The translations under genes and the position numbers were made by a program. From Agrobacterium cucumeris (GTDB taxonomy: Bacteria; Pseudomonadota; Alphaproteobacteria; Rhizobiales; Rhizobiaceae), in the NCBI RefSeq assembly GCF_030036535.1, contig NZ_CP080388.1, positions 868,001-932,000 on the forward strand: 64,000 nt of DNA, written 5' to 3'. The notes beneath the pieces were generated by a model. The model worked only from the letters and a program-made list of their open reading frames with translations, was not told where the DNA came from and ran no database searches. Of the stretch, positions 56,205 through 64,000 are shown in pieces (the first letter of the stretch is position 1; every line of letters begins with the position of its first letter).

Positions 56205-57536
56205 TTAAACCGGGGGCTGTGGATATGCCTGGCGACCGAATAAAATTGCGATTGCATTCGCCAACTCAAGGTCGAAACGCGGCAGGAAAAGATCAAATGG
56301 TGCAAGCCGTGTCGTAATCTCGACGCCTCCCGCAAAGGAGGCCGATCCGGCTGCGGCGATTTGCGGCAGGCCCGCCATCGCCGATTTTGCCACCCCGGGC
56401 GGCACCGACGGAAAAAGCCTGGCCGCTTCCAGAGCATCACCCACCCTGCCTGCCGCAACGCGGATCGGAAATGTGGACCCGTTCCTCACTGAAAAACGAT
56501 CGTCCCACAGTCCCTCTTCGGAAGCCTCGAGACGAAGCTCCGGCAGGTTTCGCTGCTCACGGAAAATATAAAGCCCATCTCGTCGACGATCGAGCAGGAC
56601 GCGACCGACCGTCATCCGACCGTTTTCACCGGTTTTGAGAAATTGCAGAACCCGCGCCATGCTGCTCGCAGCCGGGAAATAGGCCCTTCCGCCAAGCGCG
56701 GCGATGAGCGCCGCCAGCCCGTGCCGGAATTCGGGGTGATCGACCAGCTTGCTGTCCACCGGCAATCTGGCGATTGCGGCCTGAAATATCTGCGCGTGCC
56801 TACGCAGGAAATCGGCGCTTTTTTCAGAAAGCGCCTGCCTTTTCGCGGCGGCCTCCGCATCAGGCTGCATCGGAAAATCGGGAAGCGTCTGCCGCACGCG
56901 CACGCGCTCATATTTTGTATTCTCGTTGCTCGGATCGTCAAACCAGCCATGCGAGCGGGATGACACGTAGTCGCGGATTGCCTGCCTCTCACATTTCAGG
57001 AACGGCCGCATGATCCAATAGCGCCCATCGTATAATACCGCGTCCGCCATGCCCGAGAGGCCGAGATTGTCAGCCCCCGCGCTGCGGGCGGCACGCATCG
57101 CCACGGTTTCCCGTTGGTCGCCGATCGTATGCCCGGTCACGACAAGATCAGCGCCGACCTCCTGGGCAACCCCGGCGATCAGGCGGTAGCGGGCAAGACG
57201 GGATGCTTCGGAGATGCCGGCCGCCGGCTTGATGCCGCCCCATCGGCGCGTGGCATGAAAGATATTCAGTTCGGCACAAAGCGCGGCAACCTTGGGGGCC
57301 TCATCGGCGGATTCCGCTCTCAGCGCATGGTCGACCGTAATGGCGGAAATCCGCAATCCGTCGCGATCCGCCTCCGTCATTACCTGATGTAATGCCAGCA
57401 ACAGGCCGGTGGAATCACTGCCGCCGGAGATTGCGACGAGGATATGGGCGGGTTTGCGGAGGCTTTCGATGAAAGACCTTGCCGCCGCAAGCGGCGCAGC
57501 TGTGTTGTCGCTTAGAATGCGGGCATCAACCGGCAT
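56205..57536 (-). CDS. tilS: tRNA(Ile)-lysidine synthase
   Basis: TilS converts C34 of the CAT-anticodon tRNA-Ile2 to lysidine, giving Ile decoding of AUA. The 443-residue protein has the PP-loop SGGSDS (37-42), the [22 protein letters not shown] segment of the ATPase domain and a C-terminal TilS substrate-binding region. It lies 30 bases after cpoB on the same strand. It would act on a CAT tRNA such as the one at 43.9 kb if that one is tRNA-Ile2. Confidence 0.96.
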   Translation of the reverse strand: MPVDARILSDNTAAPLAAARSFIESLRKPAHILVAISGGSDSTGLLLALHQVMTEADRDGLRISAITVDHALRAESADEAPKVAALCAELNIFHATRRWGGIKPAAGISEASRLARYRLIAGVAQEVGADLVVTGHTIGDQRETVAMRAARSAGADNLGLSGMADAVLYDGRYWIMRPFLKCERQAIRDYVSSRSHGWFDDPSNENTKYERVRVRQTLPDFPMQPDAEAAAKRQALSEKSADFLRRHAQIFQAAIARLPVDSKLVDHPEFRHGLAALIAALGGRAYFPAASSMARVLQFLKTGENGRMTVGRVLLDRRRDGLYIFREQRNLPELRLEASEEGLWDDRFSVRNGSTFPIRVAAGRVGDALEAARLFPSVPPGVAKSAMAGLPQIAAAGSASFAGGVEITTRLAPFDLFLPRFDLELANAIAILFGRQAYPQPPV

Positions 57537-57566
57537 GGAAAGACCGCCACCATGGCAGGAAAAAGA

Positions 57567-58583
57567 TCAGCAGCTCAGCCGCTTCTGTTCGCTTGCAACC
57601 TTGTTCAGTACGGTCTTCGACGCACTGGGATAACGCTTCGGCACCTCGCGCAGCGTGGCGCAGGCGGTTTCGGTATTGTCGAGAGCTGCAAGCGACATGC
57701 CAAGCTTCATCAACATTTCCGGAGCCTTGGGAGATTTGCCATAGGCCTGGTGACCATTGAGGAAGGTTTTCGCCGCCTCGTTGAACTTGCCCTGCGAATA
57801 TTGCGCCTCACCCAGCCAGAAGCTTGCATCCGCTGCCTTGGTGCCTTTGGGATAGCCCTGCAGGTACTGCTGGAACCCCTGCTCCGCCAGCCTGTAATCG
57901 CCAGAAAGAACATGGCCGTAAGCGGCCTGATAAATATCGCTTTCGCTGGTCAGCGCCGCCGTGTTGACGGGATCGGTCGTCTTGCGCGGCGTATTGCCGG
58001 TGGTCACACCGGGAAGACTGCCGGAAGAATTGTTGGCACCCTGATTGAGCGTCCCACCGATCGGCATTCCCTTGGAATCAAGCTCGATCGAGCCGAGCGT
58101 CGTCTCTCCCGGTGCACCTGCCGGTGCATTGGATGGAGCAGACGGCGAAACGGAAGCGCCACCCTCGGGTGGCGTTTCGATGATCGTTGCAACGTCGTCT
58201 GTCGGCGGCGTGCCCGGACTGACCGGACTGGCTTCCGCCTTCTTTTTCGGCGCCGTAGGACTTGCGCCCTTGCCGCCGGCATTACCACTTTCCAGCTCCT
58301 GGAAGCGGAATTCATTGTCTTCCTGCGCCTTGCGGATCGTTTCCTGCATCTGCAGAAGCTGGAAGCTCATTTCCTCGATACGGCCGTTGAGCTGCCGAAT
58401 CTGCTCTTCAAGCTGCTGAACCCGATAGGCTTCGTTGGCCTGAACCCGGATGACCGGGGCCTGCTGAGAGTTGATCGTGCCGAAGCTACCCCCCGCACCG
58501 AACAGCGGACCCGAAACGGCGATGCCGCTCAGGCCGGTGCAGGCTGCAAGCCCCAGCATTCCCGCCACGACAAGTTTCTTCAT
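57567..58583 (-). CDS. cpoB: Tol-Pal system coordinator CpoB (YbgF)
   Basis: CpoB links peptidoglycan synthesis to the Tol-Pal machine at division. The 338-residue periplasmic protein has a signal peptide (MKKLVVAGMLGLAACTGLSG, with a lipobox-like AACT whose Cys is C-terminal to a small residue but not confirmed), a coiled-coil (YRVQQLEEQIRQLNGRIEEM, about 50-105), a low-complexity Pro/Ser/Thr linker and three C-terminal TPR motifs (IYQAAYGHVLSGDYRLAEQGF onward). It is the last gene of the tol cluster before tilS. Confidence 0.93.
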   Translation of the reverse strand: MKKLVVAGMLGLAACTGLSGIAVSGPLFGAGGSFGTINSQQAPVIRVQANEAYRVQQLEEQIRQLNGRIEEMSFQLLQMQETIRKAQEDNEFRFQELESGNAGGKGASPTAPKKKAEASPVSPGTPPTDDVATIIETPPEGGASVSPSAPSNAPAGAPGETTLGSIELDSKGMPIGGTLNQGANNSSGSLPGVTTGNTPRKTTDPVNTAALTSESDIYQAAYGHVLSGDYRLAEQGFQQYLQGYPKGTKAADASFWLGEAQYSQGKFNEAAKTFLNGHQAYGKSPKAPEMLMKLGMSLAALDNTETACATLREVPKRYPSASKTVLNKVASEQKRLSC

Positions 58584-58689
58584 CTCATTCGTCCTGCCTT
58601 AACTGATTTGCACCGGAATGGCGCAAGCCGGATTTTTTCCATATCAACCAAAAAAGCAACTTAACTTCGGCCAAACTATGAAAAAAACG

Positions 58690-58711
58690 AAAGGCGGCCC
58701 GAAGACCGCCT
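58690..58711 (-). terminator. Terminator after pal
   Basis: AAGGCGG and CCGCCTT pair around an 8-base loop on the minus strand and are followed by TTTCGTTTTTTT; 31 bases past the pal stop. Confidence 0.85.
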
Positions 58712-58741
58712 TCCATTCAAGATCACAATAACGTCAGGCAA

Positions 58742-59272
58742 TCACATGCCCGCGCCACCAAGAACTGTCACGGCGCGGCGGTTCTGCGACCAGCACGAGA
58801 TGTCGTCACAAACGGCGACCGGGCGTTCCTTGCCGTAGGAGATCGTCTTCATGCGGTTTGCCGGAACGCCCTGGGAAGCCAGGAAGTCACGGGTCGAAGC
58901 CGCACGACGGGCGCCGAGCGCCAGGTTGTATTCACGCGTACCGCGTTCGTCGGCATGGCCTTCGACGGTGATGGCGTAGTTCGGGTAACGGGCAAGCCAC
59001 TGGGCCTGGCGCTGCAGGGTCTGCTGCGCATCGGCGCGGATCGAGGTCGAGTCCGTATCGAAGAAGATGCGGTCGCCGACATTGACCGTGAAGTCCTGCT
59101 GGGAGCCCGGCGTTGCGGAACCTGCGCCACCAAGACCGAGTTCACCGGCATTGTTCGGCATGTTCTTCTTCGCGCAGCCTGCAAGGGCAAGTGCGAGCGT
59201 CATGGCGATAACAGCCGGGTTACGGGCCAGTTTCTGCATCGGGCTGAGTGCCGAAATGTGTGTACGGCTCAT
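58742..59272 (-). CDS. pal: Peptidoglycan-associated lipoprotein Pal
   Basis: Pal binds peptidoglycan and anchors the outer membrane to it as part of the Tol-Pal complex. The 176-residue product has a lipobox LAGC (Cys33) and an OmpA-like C-terminal domain (FFDTDSTSIRADAQQTL, GHADERGTREYNLALGARRA). It starts at 59272 with AAGGAG upstream; a longer in-frame start would disrupt the lipoprotein signal. Confidence 0.97.
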   Translation of the reverse strand: MSRTHISALSPMQKLARNPAVIAMTLALALAGCAKKNMPNNAGELGLGGAGSATPGSQQDFTVNVGDRIFFDTDSTSIRADAQQTLQRQAQWLARYPNYAITVEGHADERGTREYNLALGARRAASTRDFLASQGVPANRMKTISYGKERPVAVCDDISCWSQNRRAVTVLGGAGM

Positions 59273-59440
59273 CGCCGGTCTCTCCTTGGAAATTTCAATA
59301 ACGTTGCCAGACACTAACTGATCGCGGTTAATAGCCGGCAAACGCTTATGGTTAACAGAAAGGAAATGTCCCACTTTTTTGCTCCCTCACAACACTTTGC
59401 GGCAAGAAAGAGGCATTTTCCCGTGTGGCATGCGTAAAAC

Positions 59441-59471
59441 ATGACGGCGCCGGAGTTACCGGCGCCGTCAT
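59441..59471 (-). terminator. Hairpin between tolB and pal
   Basis: ATGACGGCGCCGG and its complement form a perfect 13-bp stem with the 5-base loop; it lies just past the tolB stop and may reduce or separate tolB and pal transcripts. Its T tract is short. Confidence 0.6.
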
Positions 59472-59482
59472 GGCAGTTAATA

Positions 59483-60790
59483 TCAGTCCAGAAGCGGCGA
59501 CCATGCCGGGTCCGAAGCAAAGGTTGGCGTCTTGATGAGCTGTTCATTGTAGCCCGTCAGGTCGATCGAATAGAGCTGCGGACCGCCCGCACCGGCGTTC
59601 TGGCGGAAGAACATCAGCACGCGGCCATTCGGTGCCCAGGTGGGACCTTCATTGTGGAAGCCGCTGGTCAGAATGCGCTCACCCGAACCGTCGGTCTTCA
59701 TCACGCCGATCGAGAACTTGCCGCCCGACTGCTTGGTGAAGGCGATCAGATCGCCGCGCGGCGACCAAACCGGGGTGGAATAGGAACCGTCGCCGAAAGA
59801 AAGACGCTGCTGGCCGGAACCATCGGCATTCATCACGTAAATCTGCTGGCGGCCGCCACGGTCGCTTTCAAAGGCGACGCGCTGGCCATCCGGCGAAAAT
59901 GACGGCGCCGTATCGATCGCCGATGTGTTCGTCAGGCGGGTCGTGGTGCGCGAACGCAGATCCATGGTGTAGATATTGGCGTTGCCATCCTGCTGAAGGC
60001 TCATGATGACCTTCTGTCCATCCGGCGAGAAGCGCGGCGAGAACGTCATGCCGGGGAAATTGCCGACCACTTCGCGCTGTCCGGTTTCCAGCTGCAGCAG
60101 GTAAACGCGCGGCTGCTGGCCTTCGAAGGACATGTAGGTCACTTCCTGACGGTTCGGCGAGAAACGCGGCGTCAGAACGATGTCGTTCGAATTGGTTAGG
60201 TTGCGGACGTTGAAACCGTCCTGGTCCATGATCGACAACTGGCGCTTGCGAGCTGTCTTCGGGCCGCTTTCAGAGACAAAGACAACGCGGGTGTCGAAAT
60301 AACCCTTTTCGCCGGTGATCCGCTCATAGATCGCATCCGCGATGATGTGGGCGACGCGACGCCAGTTTTCCGGCTGGGTGAAGAATTGCTGGCCGGTCAT
60401 CTGCTGGCCTGCGAAAGTATCCCACAGGCGGAACTCGGCGCGCAGGCGACCATCGCTTTCGCGCGTCACACGGCCAGTCACGAGCGCCTGTGCGTTGATG
60501 ACCTTCCAGTCTTCGAAACGTGGCTGCTGGTCCGGACTGGTAATCTTTTCGATGAAGGCGCTCTTGTTGACCGGCGCGAAAAGGCCGGAACGCTGCAGGT
60601 CGGCGGCGATGACCGCCGAGACCTGTGCGCCGATACCGTCGCTCGACATGAAGTCGGTGATGGCGATGGGCAGCGGCTCGACGTTACCCTTGTTGATGTT
60701 GATTTCCACCCGCGCAAAAGCCGGTGCGGAGAAAACCGACATGAGGGCCGCGACAGCGAGCACCAGCCGGATCGGCGAAAATATCTTCAT
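59483..60790 (-). CDS. tolB: Tol-Pal system beta-propeller TolB
   Basis: TolB is the periplasmic partner of Pal. The 435-residue protein has a signal peptide ([26 protein letters not shown]) and a N-terminal domain followed by a six-bladed propeller (repeats such as [44 protein letters not shown]). The ATG at 60790 is chosen; an ATG at 60814 shares ATGA with the tolA stop and would add eight residues before the signal peptide. Confidence 0.96.
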   Translation of the reverse strand: MKIFSPIRLVLAVAALMSVFSAPAFARVEININKGNVEPLPIAITDFMSSDGIGAQVSAVIAADLQRSGLFAPVNKSAFIEKITSPDQQPRFEDWKVINAQALVTGRVTRESDGRLRAEFRLWDTFAGQQMTGQQFFTQPENWRRVAHIIADAIYERITGEKGYFDTRVVFVSESGPKTARKRQLSIMDQDGFNVRNLTNSNDIVLTPRFSPNRQEVTYMSFEGQQPRVYLLQLETGQREVVGNFPGMTFSPRFSPDGQKVIMSLQQDGNANIYTMDLRSRTTTRLTNTSAIDTAPSFSPDGQRVAFESDRGGRQQIYVMNADGSGQQRLSFGDGSYSTPVWSPRGDLIAFTKQSGGKFSIGVMKTDGSGERILTSGFHNEGPTWAPNGRVLMFFRQNAGAGGPQLYSIDLTGYNEQLIKTPTFASDPAWSPLLD

Positions 60791-60810
60791 GTTGCCAGGC
60801 CTTTCAGCAT

Positions 60811-61980
60811 TCATAGCAATTCACTGGGATCGAAGTTCACAACGACTTCGTTCCATGCGTCATATTTGTCGGCAGGAAGGTTCGTGAACGGAGCAGAACG
60901 CATGATGGCGCGATAGGCTCCGCCGGAAAGAGCACGGCGCGTTCCTTCGGAACCACCCGTCGCCTCGATCTCGGGCCGACCGATGATGGTTCCATCACGG
61001 TCGAGCTTCATGGTGACCCGGACGCGAACGTCCGAGGCATCCGCCATGCCGGGAATGATCTGCCAGTTCTTCTGGATCGCGCCACGCAGCGCATCCATTT
61101 CAGTCTGGCTGAGCGTAGAGCCGCCCGTTGTTTTCTTGCCGCCAAGCGACGCCGTCTGCGTCGACCGCTTCGCCCCGCCACCGGATGGCGCCTGCTTGTT
61201 CAAAAGCGCGGCGATATCGTCGGCGTTGAAATCGCTTTCCTTGGACGAAGCGGATTTCGCCGTCTCCTGCTTCTTTTCGCCCGGCTTCTTGTCAGAAGGT
61301 TTGTCGGTGGACTTTGCCTGATCGGGCTTGGTCTCGGCCGGCTTTTCAGCGGGCTTCTGCTCTGCAGGCTTGGTTTCCGCCTGCTTCGGCTCTTCCGGCT
61401 TCGGCGGTTCGGGGCGGGAGTTCGGGCGCGGCACGTTCTGCGGCACGGGGATTTCGGCCGGCTCCTGCGTGGCCGGCGGCGGTTCTTCCGCCTTGGTTTC
61501 CTGCGGCGGCGGTTCCGTCTTCGGCTGCGGCGCGATTTCCGGCTTGGTCTGCGGCAAGGCGGCCATTTCCTGCGGCTTCGGAGCCGAGGTTTCTTCCTTG
61601 ACGATTTCCTTTACTTCATTCGCCTTGGTATCGACGACCGGCTGCGGCTTTTCCTGCTTTGGCGGGGCAGCTGCGCTGATATTGTCATTGGGCTTTGTCG
61701 TCGGCGTCGGCGGCGCTTCTATATCGGCCGTGTTATTACCGATATTCTGGGCGTTTTCAATGATGTCAGGGCGTGTGGTCGGAACAGGAGCCGATTTTTC
61801 GGCCTTCGGAGCGTTCTTGTCGCCCTGCTGGATCTGGGTCAATTCCTCGATAGGCACCAGTTCCACCGGCAAGGCCTCGGCCTGCGACACGTCGAGCGGT
61901 TCCGGCGAGCCCAGGGAAACCAGGGCGAAAGCCAGAAGCGACGCATGCACGATCGCGGATGTGGTGATGCTGCCCTTCAT
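60811..61980 (-). CDS. tolA: Tol-Pal system protein TolA
   Basis: TolA spans from the inner membrane to the outer membrane to energise Pal. The 389-residue protein has one N-terminal membrane helix (about 7-25), a long low-complexity Pro/Glu/Lys/Ala-rich middle (about 50-270) and a C-terminal TonB-like domain ([25 protein letters not shown]). The middle is proline-rich rather than the long Ala/Lys helix of enteric TolA, as in other alphaproteobacteria. It starts ten bases after the tolR stop. Confidence 0.93.
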   Translation of the reverse strand: MKGSITTSAIVHASLLAFALVSLGSPEPLDVSQAEALPVELVPIEELTQIQQGDKNAPKAEKSAPVPTTRPDIIENAQNIGNNTADIEAPPTPTTKPNDNISAAAPPKQEKPQPVVDTKANEVKEIVKEETSAPKPQEMAALPQTKPEIAPQPKTEPPPQETKAEEPPPATQEPAEIPVPQNVPRPNSRPEPPKPEEPKQAETKPAEQKPAEKPAETKPDQAKSTDKPSDKKPGEKKQETAKSASSKESDFNADDIAALLNKQAPSGGGAKRSTQTASLGGKKTTGGSTLSQTEMDALRGAIQKNWQIIPGMADASDVRVRVTMKLDRDGTIIGRPEIEATGGSEGTRRALSGGAYRAIMRSAPFTNLPADKYDAWNEVVVNFDPSELL

Positions 61981-61989
61981 CGTTTTACG

Positions 61990-62451
61990 TCAATTGTCCT
62001 GTTTCTGCTGGGTCACAAGGCCGATATTCTTGAAGCCCGCCGCCTGGATACGTGCCATCACATCGGCGACGACGCCGTATGCGGCAACGGAATCCGCGCG
62101 GACGAAGATACGTTCGTTATAACCTGTCGTGGCGATTGCCTGCAGCTTGTCGGCCACCTCGGCCGCCTGGATTTCGGTTTCCTGCAAATGAATCTGGCCA
62201 TTGGCATTGACGGAAATCGTGATCGGCTGCGTGTCCGAATTCAGCGCATTGGCGGATGTCTGCGGCAGATCGATCGGCACGCCGACCGTCATCATCGGTG
62301 CCGCCACCATGAAGATGATAAGCAGCACGAGCATGACGTCGACCAGCGGCGTTACGTTGATCTCGCTGATCGCGCCGCCTTTGCGCCGTCCGCCGCGCCC
62401 ACCCCGGCGTCCACCGGAACCGCCGCCGCCGCCACCTGCTGACATACCCAT
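61990..62451 (-). CDS. tolR: Tol-Pal system protein TolR (ExbD family)
   Basis: TolR forms the proton-driven motor with TolQ. The 153-residue protein has a Gly/Arg-rich cytosolic start, then EINVTPLVDVMLVLLIIFMVAAPM, which is the single transmembrane helix with the essential Asp, and a C-terminal periplasmic domain. GGAGTAAAAACT precedes the ATG at 62451. Confidence 0.97.
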   Translation of the reverse strand: MGMSAGGGGGGSGGRRGGRGGRRKGGAISEINVTPLVDVMLVLLIIFMVAAPMMTVGVPIDLPQTSANALNSDTQPITISVNANGQIHLQETEIQAAEVADKLQAIATTGYNERIFVRADSVAAYGVVADVMARIQAAGFKNIGLVTQQKQDN

Positions 62452-62512
62452 AGTTTTTACTCCATTTTGCCTTGCGGCAAATCACTGCACAGCATGCAAG
62501 TTGCGCGGCCGC

Positions 62513-63232
62513 TTATTGGGCGGCCTGCCGTGTCTGAAGTTTTTCATCGATCTGGCGCGACAGGATCGCGGAGAACTCGTCGGCGAAACCTTCCATGCGA
62601 GCGGAAAGCTTGTGCGCATCAGCCGTGAACTTGTTATAGGCGATAACCGCGGGAATAGCCGCGACAAGGCCGATGGCCGTTGCCAGAAGCGCTTCGGCGA
62701 TACCGGGCGCCACGACCGCAAGGTTGGTCGACTTCGAACCGGCAATCGCCTGGAACGAGGTCATGATACCCACAACCGTACCGAAGAGGCCGATAAAGGG
62801 ACCGGCCGAACCGATGGTGGCCAGCGAACCGAGGCGGGCCTCATATTGTTCGCCTTCACGCGCAATCGTCACGTCCATTGCCCGGTCGATGCGCATCTGC
62901 AGACCAATGGGAGAACGCGCGCCGCGCTCGAATGATTTTTTCCATTCCCGCATGGCGGAAACGAAAATAGCCGCAAGACCGCCATTCTGGCGTTCCGCCA
63001 GCGTGCGATAAAGCTCCTCAAGCGACTGGCCCGACCAGAACACCTGTTCGAACTGGTCGAACTGGCGCTTTGCCTTGCCGAAGCTCACATATTTGTCAAA
63101 GACGATCGCCCACGTCCAGACCGAGGCGGCGATAAGTCCGATCATCACGAGCTTCACGATGAGGCCCGCCTGCATAAACAGTGCCCAGAGACTTACATCG
63201 TGTGTCGCCGCTGCCAAACCTGCCTGTTCCAT
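62513..63232 (-). CDS. tolQ: Tol-Pal system protein TolQ (ExbB family)
   Basis: TolQ is the membrane motor partner of TolR. The 239-residue protein has three transmembrane helices (about 18-42, 130-155, 170-195) and the family segments GLFGTVVGIMTSFQAI and APGIAEALLATAIGLVAAIPAV. The ATG at 63232 (MEQAGLAAATHDVSLWALF) fits the family; the longer frame to 63370 adds an unrelated segment. Confidence 0.96.
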   Translation of the reverse strand: MEQAGLAAATHDVSLWALFMQAGLIVKLVMIGLIAASVWTWAIVFDKYVSFGKAKRQFDQFEQVFWSGQSLEELYRTLAERQNGGLAAIFVSAMREWKKSFERGARSPIGLQMRIDRAMDVTIAREGEQYEARLGSLATIGSAGPFIGLFGTVVGIMTSFQAIAGSKSTNLAVVAPGIAEALLATAIGLVAAIPAVIAYNKFTADAHKLSARMEGFADEFSAILSRQIDEKLQTRQAAQ

Positions 63233-63493
63233 AAATATCCAATCCCCGAATCCAAACGCCCGGTACGGGACCGGGCGATTCAAACGCGTGTTAACGCTCG
63301 AAGTCATGCGGCCGCAGCCGTTAACCCCTTTGCCATACCCCGATACTTGCCAGTAAGCCTTACTTGCCAATAAATTTGGTGAAAGGAAGGCGTGCGCCGC
63401 ACAAATGCCAGTTGCTAAAGTAAGACACCATTATGGTTAAAGGAGTGTTACAACCGGGGCACGCCGGGTGGATTTACTGAACCGGGCCGCCAA

Positions 63494-63934
63494 TTACTTC
63501 AGGAATTTTTCCGCCACCGTCTCCGGAAGACGCCTTGGCCGGCCGTTGGCATTGATGACGGCGATGATGACCTTGGCCGCGACCAGCAGGGTTTCACCAC
63601 GCCGTATTTCCTGATTGAGCACCATTTTTGCGCCACCAGCCTTTTCGGTCACAGTGGTGATTGTCAGCACATCATCCATCCGCGCCGGTGTCTTGAAATC
63701 GATCTCCATGCGATGAACGACGAAGACAAGGCCCTCCTCGTCAGCGGTCAAAAGCGCGCTCTGCTCACAGCCGAGGCAACGCAGGTAATCGGTACGGCCG
63801 CGCTCGAGAAAATGCAGATAGCGCGCGTGATACACGAGGCCGGAAAAATCCGTGTCCTCATAATAGACGCGTTGTGTCAGGCGGTGCCCATGTTCGATGA
63901 GTTCGCCGGAAAGCGAAACCACAAGCTCGCTCAT
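63494..63934 (-). CDS. ybgC: Tol-Pal-associated acyl-CoA thioesterase
   Basis: A 146-residue hotdog-fold thioesterase with the 4HBT signature RVYYEDTDFSGLVYHARYLHFLERGRTDYLR, whose Asp is the catalytic residue. YbgC is usually encoded with tolQ and acts on short-chain or acyl-ACP-related thioesters. A 261-base gap to tolQ may hold the tol promoter. It overlaps the previous gene's stop by four bases. Confidence 0.95.
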   Translation of the reverse strand: MSELVVSLSGELIEHGHRLTQRVYYEDTDFSGLVYHARYLHFLERGRTDYLRCLGCEQSALLTADEEGLVFVVHRMEIDFKTPARMDDVLTITTVTEKAGGAKMVLNQEIRRGETLLVAAKVIIAVINANGRPRRLPETVAEKFLK

Positions 63935-64000
63935 AATGTCTCCTTGGTAAGTGCGTCCGCATCGATACCACCTTCGCGGACGATGAGATGTTCGTGGCGC
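63931..64000 (-). CDS. C-terminal end of an unidentified protein
   Basis: The frame in the window edge reads RHEHLIVREGGIDADALTKETL followed by stop, and its TGA overlaps the ybgC ATG (ATGA). Only 22 residues are visible. It does not match the C-terminus I would expect for RuvB, which lies near ybgC in many bacteria. No function can be given. Confidence 0.6.
   Translation of the reverse strand, partial: RHEHLIVREGGIDADALTKETL

Overview
The window is a stretch of alphaproteobacterial chromosome that most resembles the circular chromosome of an Agrobacterium (Rhizobiales). This rests on the families present (cobS/cobT cobaltochelatase genes, an Omp25-like porin, OpgC glucan succinylation, the ybgC-tolQRAB-pal-cpoB order, a COG0523 GTPase), on rhizobial palindromic intergenic repeats, and on a tRNA-Arg(CCU) gene split by a small group I intron, a hallmark long known from Agrobacterium. 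Coding density is high and there is no insertion sequence, prophage, transposase or CRISPR array.

Layout. 1-6.7 kb: a partial secreted esterase-like protein, cobT, cobS, a J-domain protein, a BolA-family gene, aroB and aroK. 6.9-15.2 kb: a 57-residue membrane protein, xerD, accA, an L,D-transpeptidase lipoprotein, a TusA-like protein, a COG0523 metal-handling GTPase, a D,D-carboxypeptidase, an M20 peptidase and the intron-bearing tRNA-Arg. 15.3-32.4 kb: a large accessory catabolic locus centred on inositol genes. iolD, iolE, an SDR, a TIM-barrel isomerase and a Gfo/Idh/MocA oxidoreductase run leftward. iolG, an aldehyde dehydrogenase, an HpcH/HpaI aldolase, a 2-hydroxyacid dehydrogenase, a second Gfo/Idh/MocA protein and an RpiR-type regulator run rightward. 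A sugar ABC importer and a TSUP permease follow.

32.5-48.2 kb: a periplasmic pair (alpha-2-macroglobulin with an N-terminal PAN-like domain plus penicillin-binding protein 1C), then Trm112, a LON-domain protein, a thioredoxin-TPR chaperone, a Pro-tRNA editing deacylase, tRNA-Gly, a small secreted protein, a CAT-anticodon tRNA, mnmA, opgC and a Tim44-like protein. 48.4-64 kb: serA and serC with a probable serC-type RNA leader, an outer-membrane beta-barrel, glmM, ftsH, tilS, cpoB, pal, tolB, tolA, tolR, tolQ, ybgC and the tail of one more gene.

The most interesting signal is in the inositol locus. A 14-bp inverted repeat, GCAAT-N4-ATTGC, lies in the iolD/iolG divergent promoter, immediately before the RpiR-type regulator and upstream of the ABC importer. 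At the two structural promoters a good and a degenerate copy lie 28-29 bp apart. This predicts one regulon under the local RpiR protein. The locus has no iolA, iolB or iolC but carries extra dehydrogenases and an HpcH/HpaI aldolase, so it may encode a variant cyclitol pathway. All functional assignments come from reading protein sequences and motifs; no database search was run.
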